From contig JAGHTV010000447.1 of NCBI GenBank assembly GCA_018065165.1, positions 1-10,249 on the forward strand: DNA of 10,249 bases, read 5' to 3'. Position 1 is the stretch's first letter; each line of letters starts with the position of its first letter. Shown here in pieces: positions 1 to 6,425 of this stretch. The stretch comes from Candidatus Sodaliphilus fimicaballi. GTDB lineage: Bacteria; Bacteroidota; Bacteroidia; Bacteroidales; Muribaculaceae. A program made the translations under genes and the position numbers. The notes under the pieces are model-generated. The model did no database searches. It was not told the origin of the DNA and saw nothing but the letters and a program-made list of their open reading frames with translations.

Positions 1-805
1 CCTGATACTCCATCTCAAATGTAGGGATGTACTTCTTGATGCTGTTGTAGGTGATCTCGGGGTCAAAACTCATTGACGCGATGTTGAACGAGTTGCGGTG
101 CTTGAGTTTGCTCTCGTCGGCCTCCATAATCTCGATGGCGCCACGCAGAGCGTCGGGCATATACATCATGTCCATGAATGTGCCGGCCTTGATGGGGCAA
201 ACGAACTTCTCGCCCTTAACAGCGCTGTAGTAGATGTCGACTGCATAGTCGGTAGTGCCGCCTCCGGGAGGGGTCACATAGCTGATGAGGCCGGGAAAAC
301 GCACCGAACGGGTGTCGACGCCAAACTTCATAGCATAGTAGTTGCTGAGCAACTCACCCGACACCTTGGTGATGCCATACATGGTGCGGGGCTGCTGGAT
401 GGTGTCTTGCGGAGTGCCATCCTTGGGCGCGTTGGGACCAAATGAGCCGATAGAACTTGGGGTGAACACGGCACACTTGTTCTCGCGAGCCACCTCGAGC
501 ACGTTGAGCAGACCATCGATGCCTATGTGCCAAGCCAACAGGGGCTTTGCCTCGGCAACGGCACTCAGCAGAGCTGCCAGGTTATAGATGGTGTCAACTT
601 TATATTTCTTAACCACATCGGCAATTTGCTGTGCGTTGGTGATGTCGACAACCTCGGCGGGACCGCTCTCGGCGAGCTCGCCCTTGGGTTCGGCTCCAGG
701 AATATAGCCTGCTATCACATTGCTGCCACCATAGATGCTACGCAATTTCATTGCCAGTTCAGAGCCTATCTGGCCCGTAGAACCGATGATAAGAATATTT
801 TTCAT
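1..805 (-). CDS. tdh: L-threonine 3-dehydrogenase, SDR/epimerase type (partial, C-terminus off the left edge)
   Basis: NAD-dependent oxidation of L-threonine to 2-amino-3-ketobutyrate, the first step of threonine breakdown to glycine. The minus strand is open from an ATG at 805-803 to the window edge, giving 268 residues; family members are about 310-320, so some 50 C-terminal residues are missing. The N-terminus starts MKNILIIGSTGQIGSEL, with the Rossmann glycine motif GxxGxxG at residues 8-14. The SDR catalytic pair YxxxK lies in MYGITK (Y143, K147), after the SSIGSFGP segment at about 117-124. These features place it in the extended SDR, UDP-galactose epimerase-like threonine dehydrogenases, not the zinc alcohol-dehydrogenase type found in E. 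coli. It lies 87 bases downstream of kbl on the same strand, and that pairing is the strongest support for the substrate. The acidic residue often seen at the end of strand beta-2 is not obvious; the stretch there reads VIAGYIPGAEP. No separate promoter was found. Confidence 0.9.
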   Translation of the reverse strand, partial: MKNILIIGSTGQIGSELAMKLRSIYGGSNVIAGYIPGAEPKGELAESGPAEVVDITNAQQIADVVKKYKVDTIYNLAALLSAVAEAKPLLAWHIGIDGLLNVLEVARENKCAVFTPSSIGSFGPNAPKDGTPQDTIQQPRTMYGITKVSGELLSNYYAMKFGVDTRSVRFPGLISYVTPPGGGTTDYAVDIYYSAVKGEKFVCPIKAGTFMDMMYMPDALRGAIEIMEADESKLKHRNSFNIASMSFDPEITYNSIKKYIPTFEMEYQ

Positions 806-858
806 TATCTTGATGCTTGAATGTTTTCTTGATGTTGTGAGTCTCAGAGTTCTCCGAA

Positions 859-890
859 GGTTAAACGATTAACCTTTTAACCCATTAACC
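859..890 (-). repeat. Four 8-base units (GGTTAA/TTAACC) between kbl and tdh
   Basis: Read on the plus strand, this is one GGTTAA-containing octamer followed by three TTAACC-ending octamers at 867-874, 875-882 and 883-890, with an exact 8-base period. The first two units form a perfect GGTTAA-loop-TTAACC inverted repeat (859-874). The other copies could pair with the same arm, giving alternative hairpins in the kbl-tdh transcript. The repeat ends two bases before the kbl stop codon (893-895). There is no U-run, so it does not look like an intrinsic terminator. An mRNA processing or stability role is only a guess. Confidence 0.6.
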
Positions 891-892
891 CC

Positions 893-2077
893 TTACTTTA
901 ACAATTCGCCTTTAACCTTGATGAATGCTGCGATAGCCTTGTCCAGGTGCTCGCGGTCGTGACCTGCCGAGAGCTGTACACGTATGCGTGCCTCGCCCTT
1001 GGGTACCACGGGATAGTAGAAGCCGGTAACGTAGATGCCCTCTTCCTGCATGCGTGCAGCGAAGTCTTGCGAGAGCTTAGCGTCGTAGAGCATAACGGCA
1101 CATATAGCACTCTGTGTGGGCTTAATGTCGAAGCCGGCTGCCATCATCTTGTCGCGGAAGTAGTTCACATTCTCAACCAGCTTGTCATGCAGGTCGTTGC
1201 TCTCCTTGAGCATCTTGAACATCTCGATGCTTGCGCCCACGATGCCGGGAGCGATTGAGTTAGAGAACAAGTAGGGGCGTGAACGCTGACGCAGCATGTC
1301 GATGATTTCCTTGCGGCCTGTTGTGAAACCGCCCATAGCACCACCAAATGCCTTGCCCAGGGTGCCGGTGAAGATGTCAATCTTGCCATAGAGGTCAAAT
1401 TGCTCGGCTACACCGTGGCCTGTGGGGCCAACTACGCCGGCCGAGTGACTCTCGTCGACCATTACCAGGGCGTCATACTTCTCGGCGAGTTCGCATATCT
1501 TGTCCATGGGGGCAACATTGCCGTCCATTGAGAATACGCCATCGGTAGCGATGAGGCGGAAGCGTTGTGCTTGAGCCTCCTGGAGGCACTTCTCCAGTTC
1601 TTCCATGTTGGAGTTGGCATAGCGATAGCGCTTAGCCTTGCACAGACGCACGCCGTCGATAATCGAAGCGTGGTTCAGAGCGTCGCTGATGATTGCGTCG
1701 TCGGGACCCAGCAGAGCCTCAAACAAGCCACCGTTAGCGTCAAAGCAAGAACCATACAGGATGGCGTCCTCGGTGTGGAAGTAGTCGGCGATAGACGCCT
1801 CGAGTTCTTTGTGGATATCTTGAGTACCGCAAATGAAACGCACGCTCGACATGCCGTAACCATGCTCCTTCATGGTGTTTACTGCGGCGTCAATGAGTCG
1901 TTTGTTGTTAGAGAGTCCCAGGTAGTTGTTAGCACAAAAGTTGAGCACGTCGCTATCGGGTTGTACCTTGATGTTGGCACGTTGCTCGGTGGTGATAATA
2001 CGCTCGTTCTTGTATAAGCCGGCAGCCTTAATGTCGGCAAGTTCTTGAGTCAAGAACTCTTGCATTTTTCCGTACAT
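893..2077 (-). CDS. kbl: Glycine C-acetyltransferase (2-amino-3-ketobutyrate CoA ligase)
   Basis: PLP-dependent, cytoplasmic enzyme that cleaves 2-amino-3-ketobutyrate with CoA to glycine and acetyl-CoA, the second step after threonine dehydrogenase. At 394 residues it matches the usual size (about 395-400). The alpha-oxoamine synthase signature is intact: the Schiff-base lysine K242 sits in TGTLGKAFGG (238-246 region), the cofactor-binding VDESHSAG holds D208 and H211, and NFCANNYLGLS (46-56) is the usual N-terminal substrate-loop motif. The C-terminal VPKGEARIRVQLSAGH segment is also typical, with the carboxylate-binding arginine expected there. I chose the first ATG (2077) because it yields the usual length and lies about 50 bases downstream of a good promoter; M5 is an alternative. 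It is the first gene of an apparent kbl-tdh operon, the same order as in E. coli. Related enzymes (KBL, AONS, ALAS, SPT) share the fold; the tdh neighbour argues for Kbl. Confidence 0.96.
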   Translation of the reverse strand: MYGKMQEFLTQELADIKAAGLYKNERIITTEQRANIKVQPDSDVLNFCANNYLGLSNNKRLIDAAVNTMKEHGYGMSSVRFICGTQDIHKELEASIADYFHTEDAILYGSCFDANGGLFEALLGPDDAIISDALNHASIIDGVRLCKAKRYRYANSNMEELEKCLQEAQAQRFRLIATDGVFSMDGNVAPMDKICELAEKYDALVMVDESHSAGVVGPTGHGVAEQFDLYGKIDIFTGTLGKAFGGAMGGFTTGRKEIIDMLRQRSRPYLFSNSIAPGIVGASIEMFKMLKESNDLHDKLVENVNYFRDKMMAAGFDIKPTQSAICAVMLYDAKLSQDFAARMQEEGIYVTGFYYPVVPKGEARIRVQLSAGHDREHLDKAIAAFIKVKGELLK

Positions 2078-2134
2078 AGCGTTTGGTCGTATATTAAAAG
2101 TTAATTAATCGGTTTTTGATATGATTTTAATTCA

Positions 2135-2165
2135 CAAAAGTATAAAAATAATGCGAAACAAACAA
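2135..2165 (-). promoter_or_regulatory. Bacteroidetes-type promoter for kbl-tdh
   Basis: On the minus strand TACTTTTG (2142-2135) matches the Bacteroides -7 consensus TAnnTTTG exactly. A TTG (2165-2163) precedes it by exactly 20 bases, with a second overlapping TTTG at 2162-2159. Transcription should begin around 2128, giving a leader of about 50 bases before the kbl ATG. Confidence 0.7.
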
Positions 2166-2286
2166 TAGCATGCCCTCTGATTATTTTTCACCTCCCACCA
2201 AATTTTCCAAATTTCATCCTCAGTGGTTAAATCGGCAGTCCAGTTTTGTAACCAATAGCCCATAAGAGATTAAGATAGTTTGAGTA

Positions 2287-2370
2287 AAATTCTTGTTTTC
2301 GTGAAAAAATCTGTATTGATTTTGCTTGTTTTCGTGATATATTATACAAAAGTTTTGCTTGTTTTCGTGA
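2287..2370 (+). repeat. Three-unit direct repeat array, 33-bp period, upstream of the ATPase gene
   Basis: The 13-base core CTTGTTTTCGTGA occurs three times without mismatch at 2292-2304, 2325-2337 and 2358-2370, each start exactly 33 bases from the next. Units 2 and 3 share a longer 18-base identity, TTTTGCTTGTTTTCGTGA (2320-2337 and 2353-2370); unit 1 has a diverged left end. The bases between cores are not conserved. Each core contains TTTCGTGA, close to an inverted repeat (TTTC-GT-GAAA in units 1 and 3). Unit 3 fills the spacer of the ATPase promoter, which suggests an operator array. The units are too short and too few for a CRISPR array. Confidence 0.85.
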
Positions 2371-2385
2371 AATGTTGTATATTTG
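2355..2385 (+). promoter_or_regulatory. Bacteroidetes-type promoter for the DUF4143 ATPase
   Basis: TATATTTG (2378-2385) fits TAnnTTTG exactly and is preceded, exactly 20 bases away, by TTG (2355-2357), the same spacing as the kbl promoter. The TTG is itself part of repeat unit 3, whose core fills the first 13 bases of the spacer. The expected start at about 2392 leaves a leader of about 25 bases. Confidence 0.7.
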
Positions 2386-2416
2386 CGCCTGATTACTATT
2401 CTAAATATCGTATAAA

Positions 2417-3766
2417 ATGAAACGTAAAATATATGACCAATTATTGCAATGGAAATTAAAGGAAAAAGGCTCTGTTGCTTTATTGATTGAAGGTGCTCGT
2501 CGCGTTGGAAAAAGTTATATAGTTGAGCTTTTTGCCAAAAACGAATATCGTTCTCATATTCTCGTAAACTTTGCTCACATTTCAAAAGAAATGCAGATGG
2601 TTTTTGATGAATACTTAAATGATATTGATACCTTCTTGATGTTTCTTCAAAATGTTTCGGGCATAAAACTATATGAAAGGGAATCAATTATTATTTTTGA
2701 TGAAATCCAGAGTTATCCTAAAGCTCGCCAAGCCATCAAACATTTAGTGGCTGATGGCCGCTTTGATTATATTGAAACCGGTTCTTTGGTAAGCATTAAC
2801 GAAAACACTAAAGATATTCTTCTGCCTTCTGAAGAGCGTTCGTTAATGATGAATCCCATGGATTTTGAAGAATTCTTGTGGGCTTTGGGAGATGATATGA
2901 CCATGCCCTTCATTCGCCAGTGTTTTGAAAAACGGATGGAACTTGGGCCAATGCACAGAAAAGTAATGACTCTTTTCCGTCAATATCTTATTGTTGGTGG
3001 AATGCCACAGGCGGTATTGAAATTTGTTGAGACTAAGAATTTTCAAGATGTGGATATAGTAAAACGCGACATTTTAAGCTTGTATAGAAAAAGTATAAGT
3101 AAATATGCTTCGGGATATAAAGAAAAGGTTGCTTCCATATTTGATCAACTTCCAGGCGAACTTCAGAAGCATGAAAAGCGTTTCAAGTTGTCGTCGATAT
3201 CAAAAGCTGCTCGTTATCGAACCTATGAAACTTCTTTCTATTGGCTTCAGGATGCTCAAATCACTAATATGTGCTATGGTGTAAGCGAACCTCAAGTTGG
3301 AATGCGTTTAAAGAGAGATAATAAAACTTTCAAATGCTATATGGCTGATACGGGCTTGCTTATCTCGCATTCATTTGATGAAAAATTAATTCAAGGAGAG
3401 GAGTTATATCAAAAACTCCTTCTTGATAAGATAGAGATCAATTCAGGAATGCTTGTTGAAAATATTGTTGCTCAAATGTTTGTCGCAAGTGGCCATAAAT
3501 TGTATTTCTTTAGTAGCTATTCACGCGAAAATGCTAGCGACAGAATGGAAATTGATTTTTTGATAGAAAAGCCTTCATTAACCAACGCTCACAACATTTG
3601 TCCTATAGAAGTGAAATCAGGAAGAAATTACACATTCTCTTCTTTGCAAAAATTCAGAAATAAATTCGACAAACAGCTGGCAACGCCATATGTGATTCAT
3701 TATAAGGATTTCAAAGAAGAAGACGGTGTTGTGTATTTACCTATCTACATGGTACCGCTTTTGTAA
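2417..3766 (+). CDS. AAA+ ATPase with C-terminal DUF4143 domain
   Basis: ATP-binding protein of the AAA_14/DUF4143 class, common in Bacteroidetes; cellular role not established. At 449 residues it is full-length for the family. Walker A is GARRVGKS (26-33). Walker B is IIIFDEIQ (91-98; D95, E96). A sensor-1-like YIETGS lies at 118-123, followed by the family segment LPSEERSLMMNPMDFEEFL (136-154). The C-terminal half (about 215-449) is DUF4143-like and contains MEIDFLIE (377-384) and PIEVKSGR (396-403). D380, E398 and K400 give a PD-(D/E)xK nuclease-like arrangement, as many DUF4143 proteins show. There is no signal peptide or membrane segment. The gene is visibly A/T-richer than both neighbours, with many AAA, GAA and TTT codons, and stands alone between kbl and the amidase, which suggests horizontal acquisition. 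ATG 2417 is chosen because it sits about 25 bases after the predicted transcription start. Confidence 0.9.
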   Translation: MKRKIYDQLLQWKLKEKGSVALLIEGARRVGKSYIVELFAKNEYRSHILVNFAHISKEMQMVFDEYLNDIDTFLMFLQNVSGIKLYERESIIIFDEIQSYPKARQAIKHLVADGRFDYIETGSLVSINENTKDILLPSEERSLMMNPMDFEEFLWALGDDMTMPFIRQCFEKRMELGPMHRKVMTLFRQYLIVGGMPQAVLKFVETKNFQDVDIVKRDILSLYRKSISKYASGYKEKVASIFDQLPGELQKHEKRFKLSSISKAARYRTYETSFYWLQDAQITNMCYGVSEPQVGMRLKRDNKTFKCYMADTGLLISHSFDEKLIQGEELYQKLLLDKIEINSGMLVENIVAQMFVASGHKLYFFSSYSRENASDRMEIDFLIEKPSLTNAHNICPIEVKSGRNYTFSSLQKFRNKFDKQLATPYVIHYKDFKEEDGVVYLPIYMVPLL

Positions 3767-3828
3767 TATGGATACTCGCTTTTGATGGCAGGATGACAGA
3801 TTAGTGCGTTGTGAGAAGGTGATGCCAC

Positions 3829-3846
3829 CCGTCAAACGGCTCTTTT
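3829..3846 (+). terminator. Weak candidate terminator after the ATPase gene
   Basis: CCGT-CAA-ACGG (3829-3839) forms a short perfect 4-bp stem followed by CTCTTTT. It lies about 60 bases after the ATPase stop codon. The stem is short and the T-run interrupted, so this is tentative. Confidence 0.25.
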
Positions 3847-3891
3847 CGATGAATTTGTCCTTATATGGGCATTTTATAATCTGTCTATAAT

Positions 3892-3910
3892 TTATTTTAA
3901 TTTCTTTCAG
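3892..3910 (-). repeat. 19-base motif shared with the right end of the window (inverted copy)
   Basis: Read on the minus strand this is CTGAAAGAAATTAAAATAA, identical over 19 bases to 10100-10118 on the plus strand. It lies just upstream of the amidase -7 element (3932), where the -33 region would be expected. A second shared word, TTTGTCCTTAT, occurs at 3854-3864 and 10133-10143 in the same orientation in both places. Confidence 0.65.
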
Positions 3911-3931
3911 CTGTTTTTCGTATAAATAAAG

Positions 3932-3939
3932 TATCTTTG
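3932..3939 (+). promoter_or_regulatory. -7 element of the amidase promoter
   Basis: TATCTTTG matches TAnnTTTG exactly, 25 bases before the first ATG of the amidase. No clear TTG stands 19-21 bases upstream; the nearest candidates (TTTC at 3905-3908, CTG at 3911-3913) have off-consensus spacing, so the -33 element is weak or replaced by an activator site. Confidence 0.55.
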
Positions 3940-3964
3940 CGACCGAAACTAAATCGAAAATTTT

Positions 3965-5407
3965 ATGACTATGTTAAACAAGAAATTTTTTGCCATTATC
4001 ATTGCCTCGGTTGCCCTTATCGCACAGGCGCAACCCTCGCTCGAAATTGTGGGTGGTACACGCCCCACAACCAGTTCAGTAACCCGCATCGTGGGTAAGA
4101 CCGACCCTGCCGCAACGGCTACTGTCAATGGCGTAGCTGCTAAGGTGTATGCTACTGGCTGCTTTGGTGCCGAGGTAGCCCTCAACCAGGGCGACAATGT
4201 TATCACCGTTGAGTCAACTCAAGGTGGAAAAACCACAACCAAGACCGTCACCGTAGTGCGTCAGGAAAAGACCACTGCTGCACCTGCAGCTCAGCCTGTG
4301 ATGCGCGACGTGATGTTTAATGTTACTACTTTGCCGGGAGCTTTCTTGCAATATGGCAACGGCACCGACCGCCTGGGAGGCTCTAAGATGGGCTACATCG
4401 ACGAGGGTATTGCTCTGAAGGTCGTTGGCGACTATGCCAACCTGTACAAGGTGCAGCTGTCGGCTAACCGCTTTGCCTACATCCAGAAGGAGTACGTTAA
4501 GATGGACAACGTGGATGTAAAGACCGTCAACAGCAGCTCTATCTCTTACTCTAACATGGGCAAGAGCGACCGCGTGAGCATCTCGCTGCCCAGCAAGTTG
4601 CCCTACTACTCGTGGACTCAACTCGACCCCACTACAATATGTGTAGAGATATTTGGTGCCATGTGCAACAGCAACTGGATATCACAGCATGGCGAGCTTG
4701 GTATGGTCGACTATGTTGACTTCCGTCAGGTGGATAGCGACGTGTTCCAGGTAGTAATCAAGCTCAAGAAGAAATATGCGTGGGGCTACGATGTGTACTA
4801 TCGTGGCAACTCGCTCACAGTAGATGTAAAGCATACTCCCACATCGCTTGCCCTCAAGGATTTGACCATCGGTATCGATGCTGGTCATGGTGGCGAGTAC
4901 CCCGGTGCTATAGGCCACTCGGGCCTCGACGAGAAGACAATCAACCTGCAGCTCGTAATGCTCGTCAAAGGTATGCTCGAGGCTAAGGGTGCCAAGGTGG
5001 TGCTGAGCCGTAGCGAGGACGTTGACGTGGCTATGAGCAAGCGCAAACAAATCTTCAAGGAAGCAGGTGTTGACCTCGCCTTTGCTATTCACAATAACTC
5101 GGGCGGTTCGCCGCTGGTCGACATGGGTTCGAGCACCTACTACAAGCACATCGTTAACCGCGAGTTGGCTGCCGTGATGCTTAAGCACCTGGTTGCTGCT
5201 GGTCACAAGGATGCCGGCCTCACTGGCAACTTCAACTTCTCTCTCAACATGCCTACCGAGTACCCCAACTGCCTGCTCGAAGTGCTGTTCATGAGTAGCC
5301 TGCCCGACGAGGAGAAACTCTGCAACCCCGCTCACTGCAAGAAGATTGCTGCTGAGGTAGTTGCCAGCCTCGAAGAATACCTCCTCAAGGTAAAAGCCGA
5401 GAAATAA
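3965..5407 (+). CDS. Secreted multidomain N-acetylmuramoyl-L-alanine amidase (Amidase_3)
   Basis: Zinc amidase that cleaves the bond between N-acetylmuramic acid and L-alanine in peptidoglycan; acts outside the inner membrane. An N-terminal signal peptide (residues 1 to about 22: lysines, a hydrophobic run FFAIIIASVALIA, then AQA-Q) implies export. Residues about 25-100 resemble an Ig-like/glucodextranase-type fold (VNG...TGCFGAEVALNQGDNVITV). A linker rich in T, A and P follows. About 113-182 look SH3-like, and about 190-290 look like a beta-rich AMIN-type wall-binding region. The catalytic domain spans about 298-475 with all expected zinc and catalytic residues: H308 in DAGHGG, E323 in GLDEKT, H376 in AIHNNS, and E439 in LLEVLF. 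At 480 residues it is longer than minimal AmiC-like enzymes because of the N-terminal modules. ATG 3965 and ATG 3971 (M3) are both possible starts; the signal peptide works with either. It ends 23 bases before a strong terminator. Confidence 0.9.
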   Translation: MTMLNKKFFAIIIASVALIAQAQPSLEIVGGTRPTTSSVTRIVGKTDPAATATVNGVAAKVYATGCFGAEVALNQGDNVITVESTQGGKTTTKTVTVVRQEKTTAAPAAQPVMRDVMFNVTTLPGAFLQYGNGTDRLGGSKMGYIDEGIALKVVGDYANLYKVQLSANRFAYIQKEYVKMDNVDVKTVNSSSISYSNMGKSDRVSISLPSKLPYYSWTQLDPTTICVEIFGAMCNSNWISQHGELGMVDYVDFRQVDSDVFQVVIKLKKKYAWGYDVYYRGNSLTVDVKHTPTSLALKDLTIGIDAGHGGEYPGAIGHSGLDEKTINLQLVMLVKGMLEAKGAKVVLSRSEDVDVAMSKRKQIFKEAGVDLAFAIHNNSGGSPLVDMGSSTYYKHIVNRELAAVMLKHLVAAGHKDAGLTGNFNFSLNMPTEYPNCLLEVLFMSSLPDEEKLCNPAHCKKIAAEVVASLEEYLLKVKAEK

Positions 5408-5430
5408 CACCCTCTTTTAACGCAAAATAA

Positions 5431-5479
5431 GACCTCCCGCCAGTGGCAATGTCGCATCTGGCGGGAGGTCCTGTTTTTT
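5431..5479. terminator. Strong bidirectional intrinsic terminator
   Basis: A perfect 13-bp G/C-rich stem (GACCTCCCGCCAG 5431-5443; CTGGCGGGAGGTC 5458-5470) closes a 14-base loop and is followed by CTGTTTTTT on the plus strand. On the minus strand the stem is followed by the complement of the A-rich run at 5424-5430 (TTATTTT). It lies between two convergent genes, the amidase (stop ends at 5407) and the gene whose stop is at 5480-5478, and can serve both. Confidence 0.92.
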
Positions 5480-6362
5480 ATAACTTCGGCTGGTAGAGGT
5501 CGATTTGGTTGTAGGAGGTTTTGCGGTTGAGTTTCCTCTTGACGTCTTTGTGTCCTGGGGTCTTGAAAACCAATTTGGCAGGCCTGCGGGGGTAGTAGAA
5601 GGAGTAGAATCCGTCGCTGTCGGTTTGAGTTATGCATTTGCCGTCAATGTAGATGCTTGTGACACCCTCGCCTTCTGTTGTCACGTTTCCTGCCACAAAG
5701 ACTAGTTTTGAGTAGTCAATTTTCTTTTCGGCTGGGTCTGACGGCATTACAAACAAGCCCATGGTTACATAAGCTGGCATTACTATGGTCTCCTCAATTG
5801 TAAAGTTGGTGGTAGCTTCCTTGGGGATGTCAAACGAAATGTCTTTGTATCCCACCATTCTGAGGCTTATTTTGCTGCCGCGAGGCACTTTGATGGAGAA
5901 CTTTCCGAGGGCGTCGGTCGCCACGTTTGTTGAGCCGTCGTTAGCATAAACACCCACGTTGACGTGTGGTTTGTCGTCGCCATCAAGCACCCGTCCGCTT
6001 ACCTCGATGCTGTCGCCCTGTGCTGGCGTAGTAGGAACGAGTTTGTTGCTGATATTACGTTCTGAATTGTTGTTTTGCGTTTCGCGCGAGGCAGCAGCTT
6101 CGCCCTCGGCCGCCTGTGATGCTGGGGCGTAGCATAGAAACATCGAGGCGGCGATGCCTGCTACGGCAACGGCTTTGCCAGCGCGGTGACGTAGTGACAA
6201 CTGCTCCTCAAGGTAGCGTAACTCGGCCTCGCACTTGGGGCATGTGCCGGTACATTCGCCCTTGAACTTGCATTCACTAGTGACGAATTCGATATCATTG
6301 GCACGCGCAATTTCGCGACGCACTTCTTTCAGCCTCTTGCAAATGTCTTTACCTCTGCTCAT
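5478..6362 (-). CDS. Membrane protein with N-terminal four-cysteine cluster and two carboxypeptidase-regulatory-like beta domains
   Basis: Function unknown; 294 residues from ATG 6362. The N-terminus (MSRGKDICKRLKEVRREIARANDIEF) is a charged helix of a kind I recognise from Bacteroidales proteins. It leads into a cysteine cluster, C31-x5-C37-x3-C41-x2-C44, in ECKFKGECTGTCPKCEAEL, which looks like a metal-binding site. A hydrophobic segment (about 62-85, GKAVAVAGIAASMFLCYAPA) then crosses the membrane, followed by a low-complexity A/E/S/N/T linker. Two beta-sandwich regions follow: about 118-190 (VSGRVLDGDDKP..., the typical carboxypeptidase-regulatory-like repeat) and about 220-292 (VAGNVTTEGEGVTSIYIDG...). 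Predicted topology is a cytoplasmic cysteine domain with the beta domains outside. The frame extends 22 residues upstream to 6428, but that start lies upstream of the promoter elements, so the downstream ATG is preferred. The gene converges on the amidase and shares its terminator. Confidence 0.8.
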   Translation of the reverse strand: MSRGKDICKRLKEVRREIARANDIEFVTSECKFKGECTGTCPKCEAELRYLEEQLSLRHRAGKAVAVAGIAASMFLCYAPASQAAEGEAAASRETQNNNSERNISNKLVPTTPAQGDSIEVSGRVLDGDDKPHVNVGVYANDGSTNVATDALGKFSIKVPRGSKISLRMVGYKDISFDIPKEATTNFTIEETIVMPAYVTMGLFVMPSDPAEKKIDYSKLVFVAGNVTTEGEGVTSIYIDGKCITQTDSDGFYSFYYPRRPAKLVFKTPGHKDVKRKLNRKTSYNQIDLYQPKL

Positions 6363-6393
6363 GATTTGTGACTTTTTAGTGGGAGTTTGGTCG

Positions 6394-6425
6394 TAAAGGT
6401 ATCCAATTCTTTCCAATTCTGCAAA
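6394..6425 (-). promoter_or_regulatory. Promoter of the cysteine-cluster gene
   Basis: On the minus strand TTTG (6425-6422) is followed by exactly 20 bases and then TACCTTTA (6401-6394), a one-mismatch fit to TAnnTTTG. Transcription would begin near 6387, which places the alternative ATG at 6428 upstream of the promoter and leaves a leader of about 25 bases before the ATG at 6362. Confidence 0.6.

Larger units (their letters stand above)
2078..2416. other. 339-base intergenic region between divergent kbl and ATPase genes
   Basis: A/T-rich stretch without a gene I can support. It holds the leftward kbl promoter (2135-2165), a stretch at about 2175-2290 with no recognised element, then the 33-bp repeat array and rightward ATPase promoter (2287-2385). 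A 43-codon minus-strand frame (2263-2132) crosses the kbl promoter and is not called. Confidence 0.7.

Noticed and set aside
98..820. Plus-strand frames within the first 820 bases
   Set aside because: They lie opposite the minus-strand threonine dehydrogenase, whose Rossmann and YxxxK motifs show the true coding strand.
2132..2263. Minus-strand 43-codon frame, tryptophan-rich (WTADLTTEDEIWKIWWEV)
   Set aside because: The composition looks somewhat protein-like, but it runs through the kbl promoter, has no promoter of its own that I can see and matches no family I recognise. It could be a gene remnant; not enough to call.
2292..2370. CRISPR-like array
   Set aside because: Only three units with 13-18-base repeats and 15-20-base gaps, no cas genes, and the last unit is embedded in a promoter.
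2220..2687. Minus-strand 155-codon frame with repeated HENKQN peptides
   Set aside because: The peptide repeat is only the translation of the 33-bp DNA repeats, and the rest is antisense to the well-supported ATPase gene.
3767..3890. Possible remnant gene between the ATPase and amidase
   Set aside because: No reading frame of useful length or recognisable peptide; only a weak hairpin and a promoter region were found.
4682..5410. Long minus-strand frame (242 codons) opposite the amidase
   Set aside because: Antisense shadow of a gene with intact zinc-ligand motifs; no recognisable domain.
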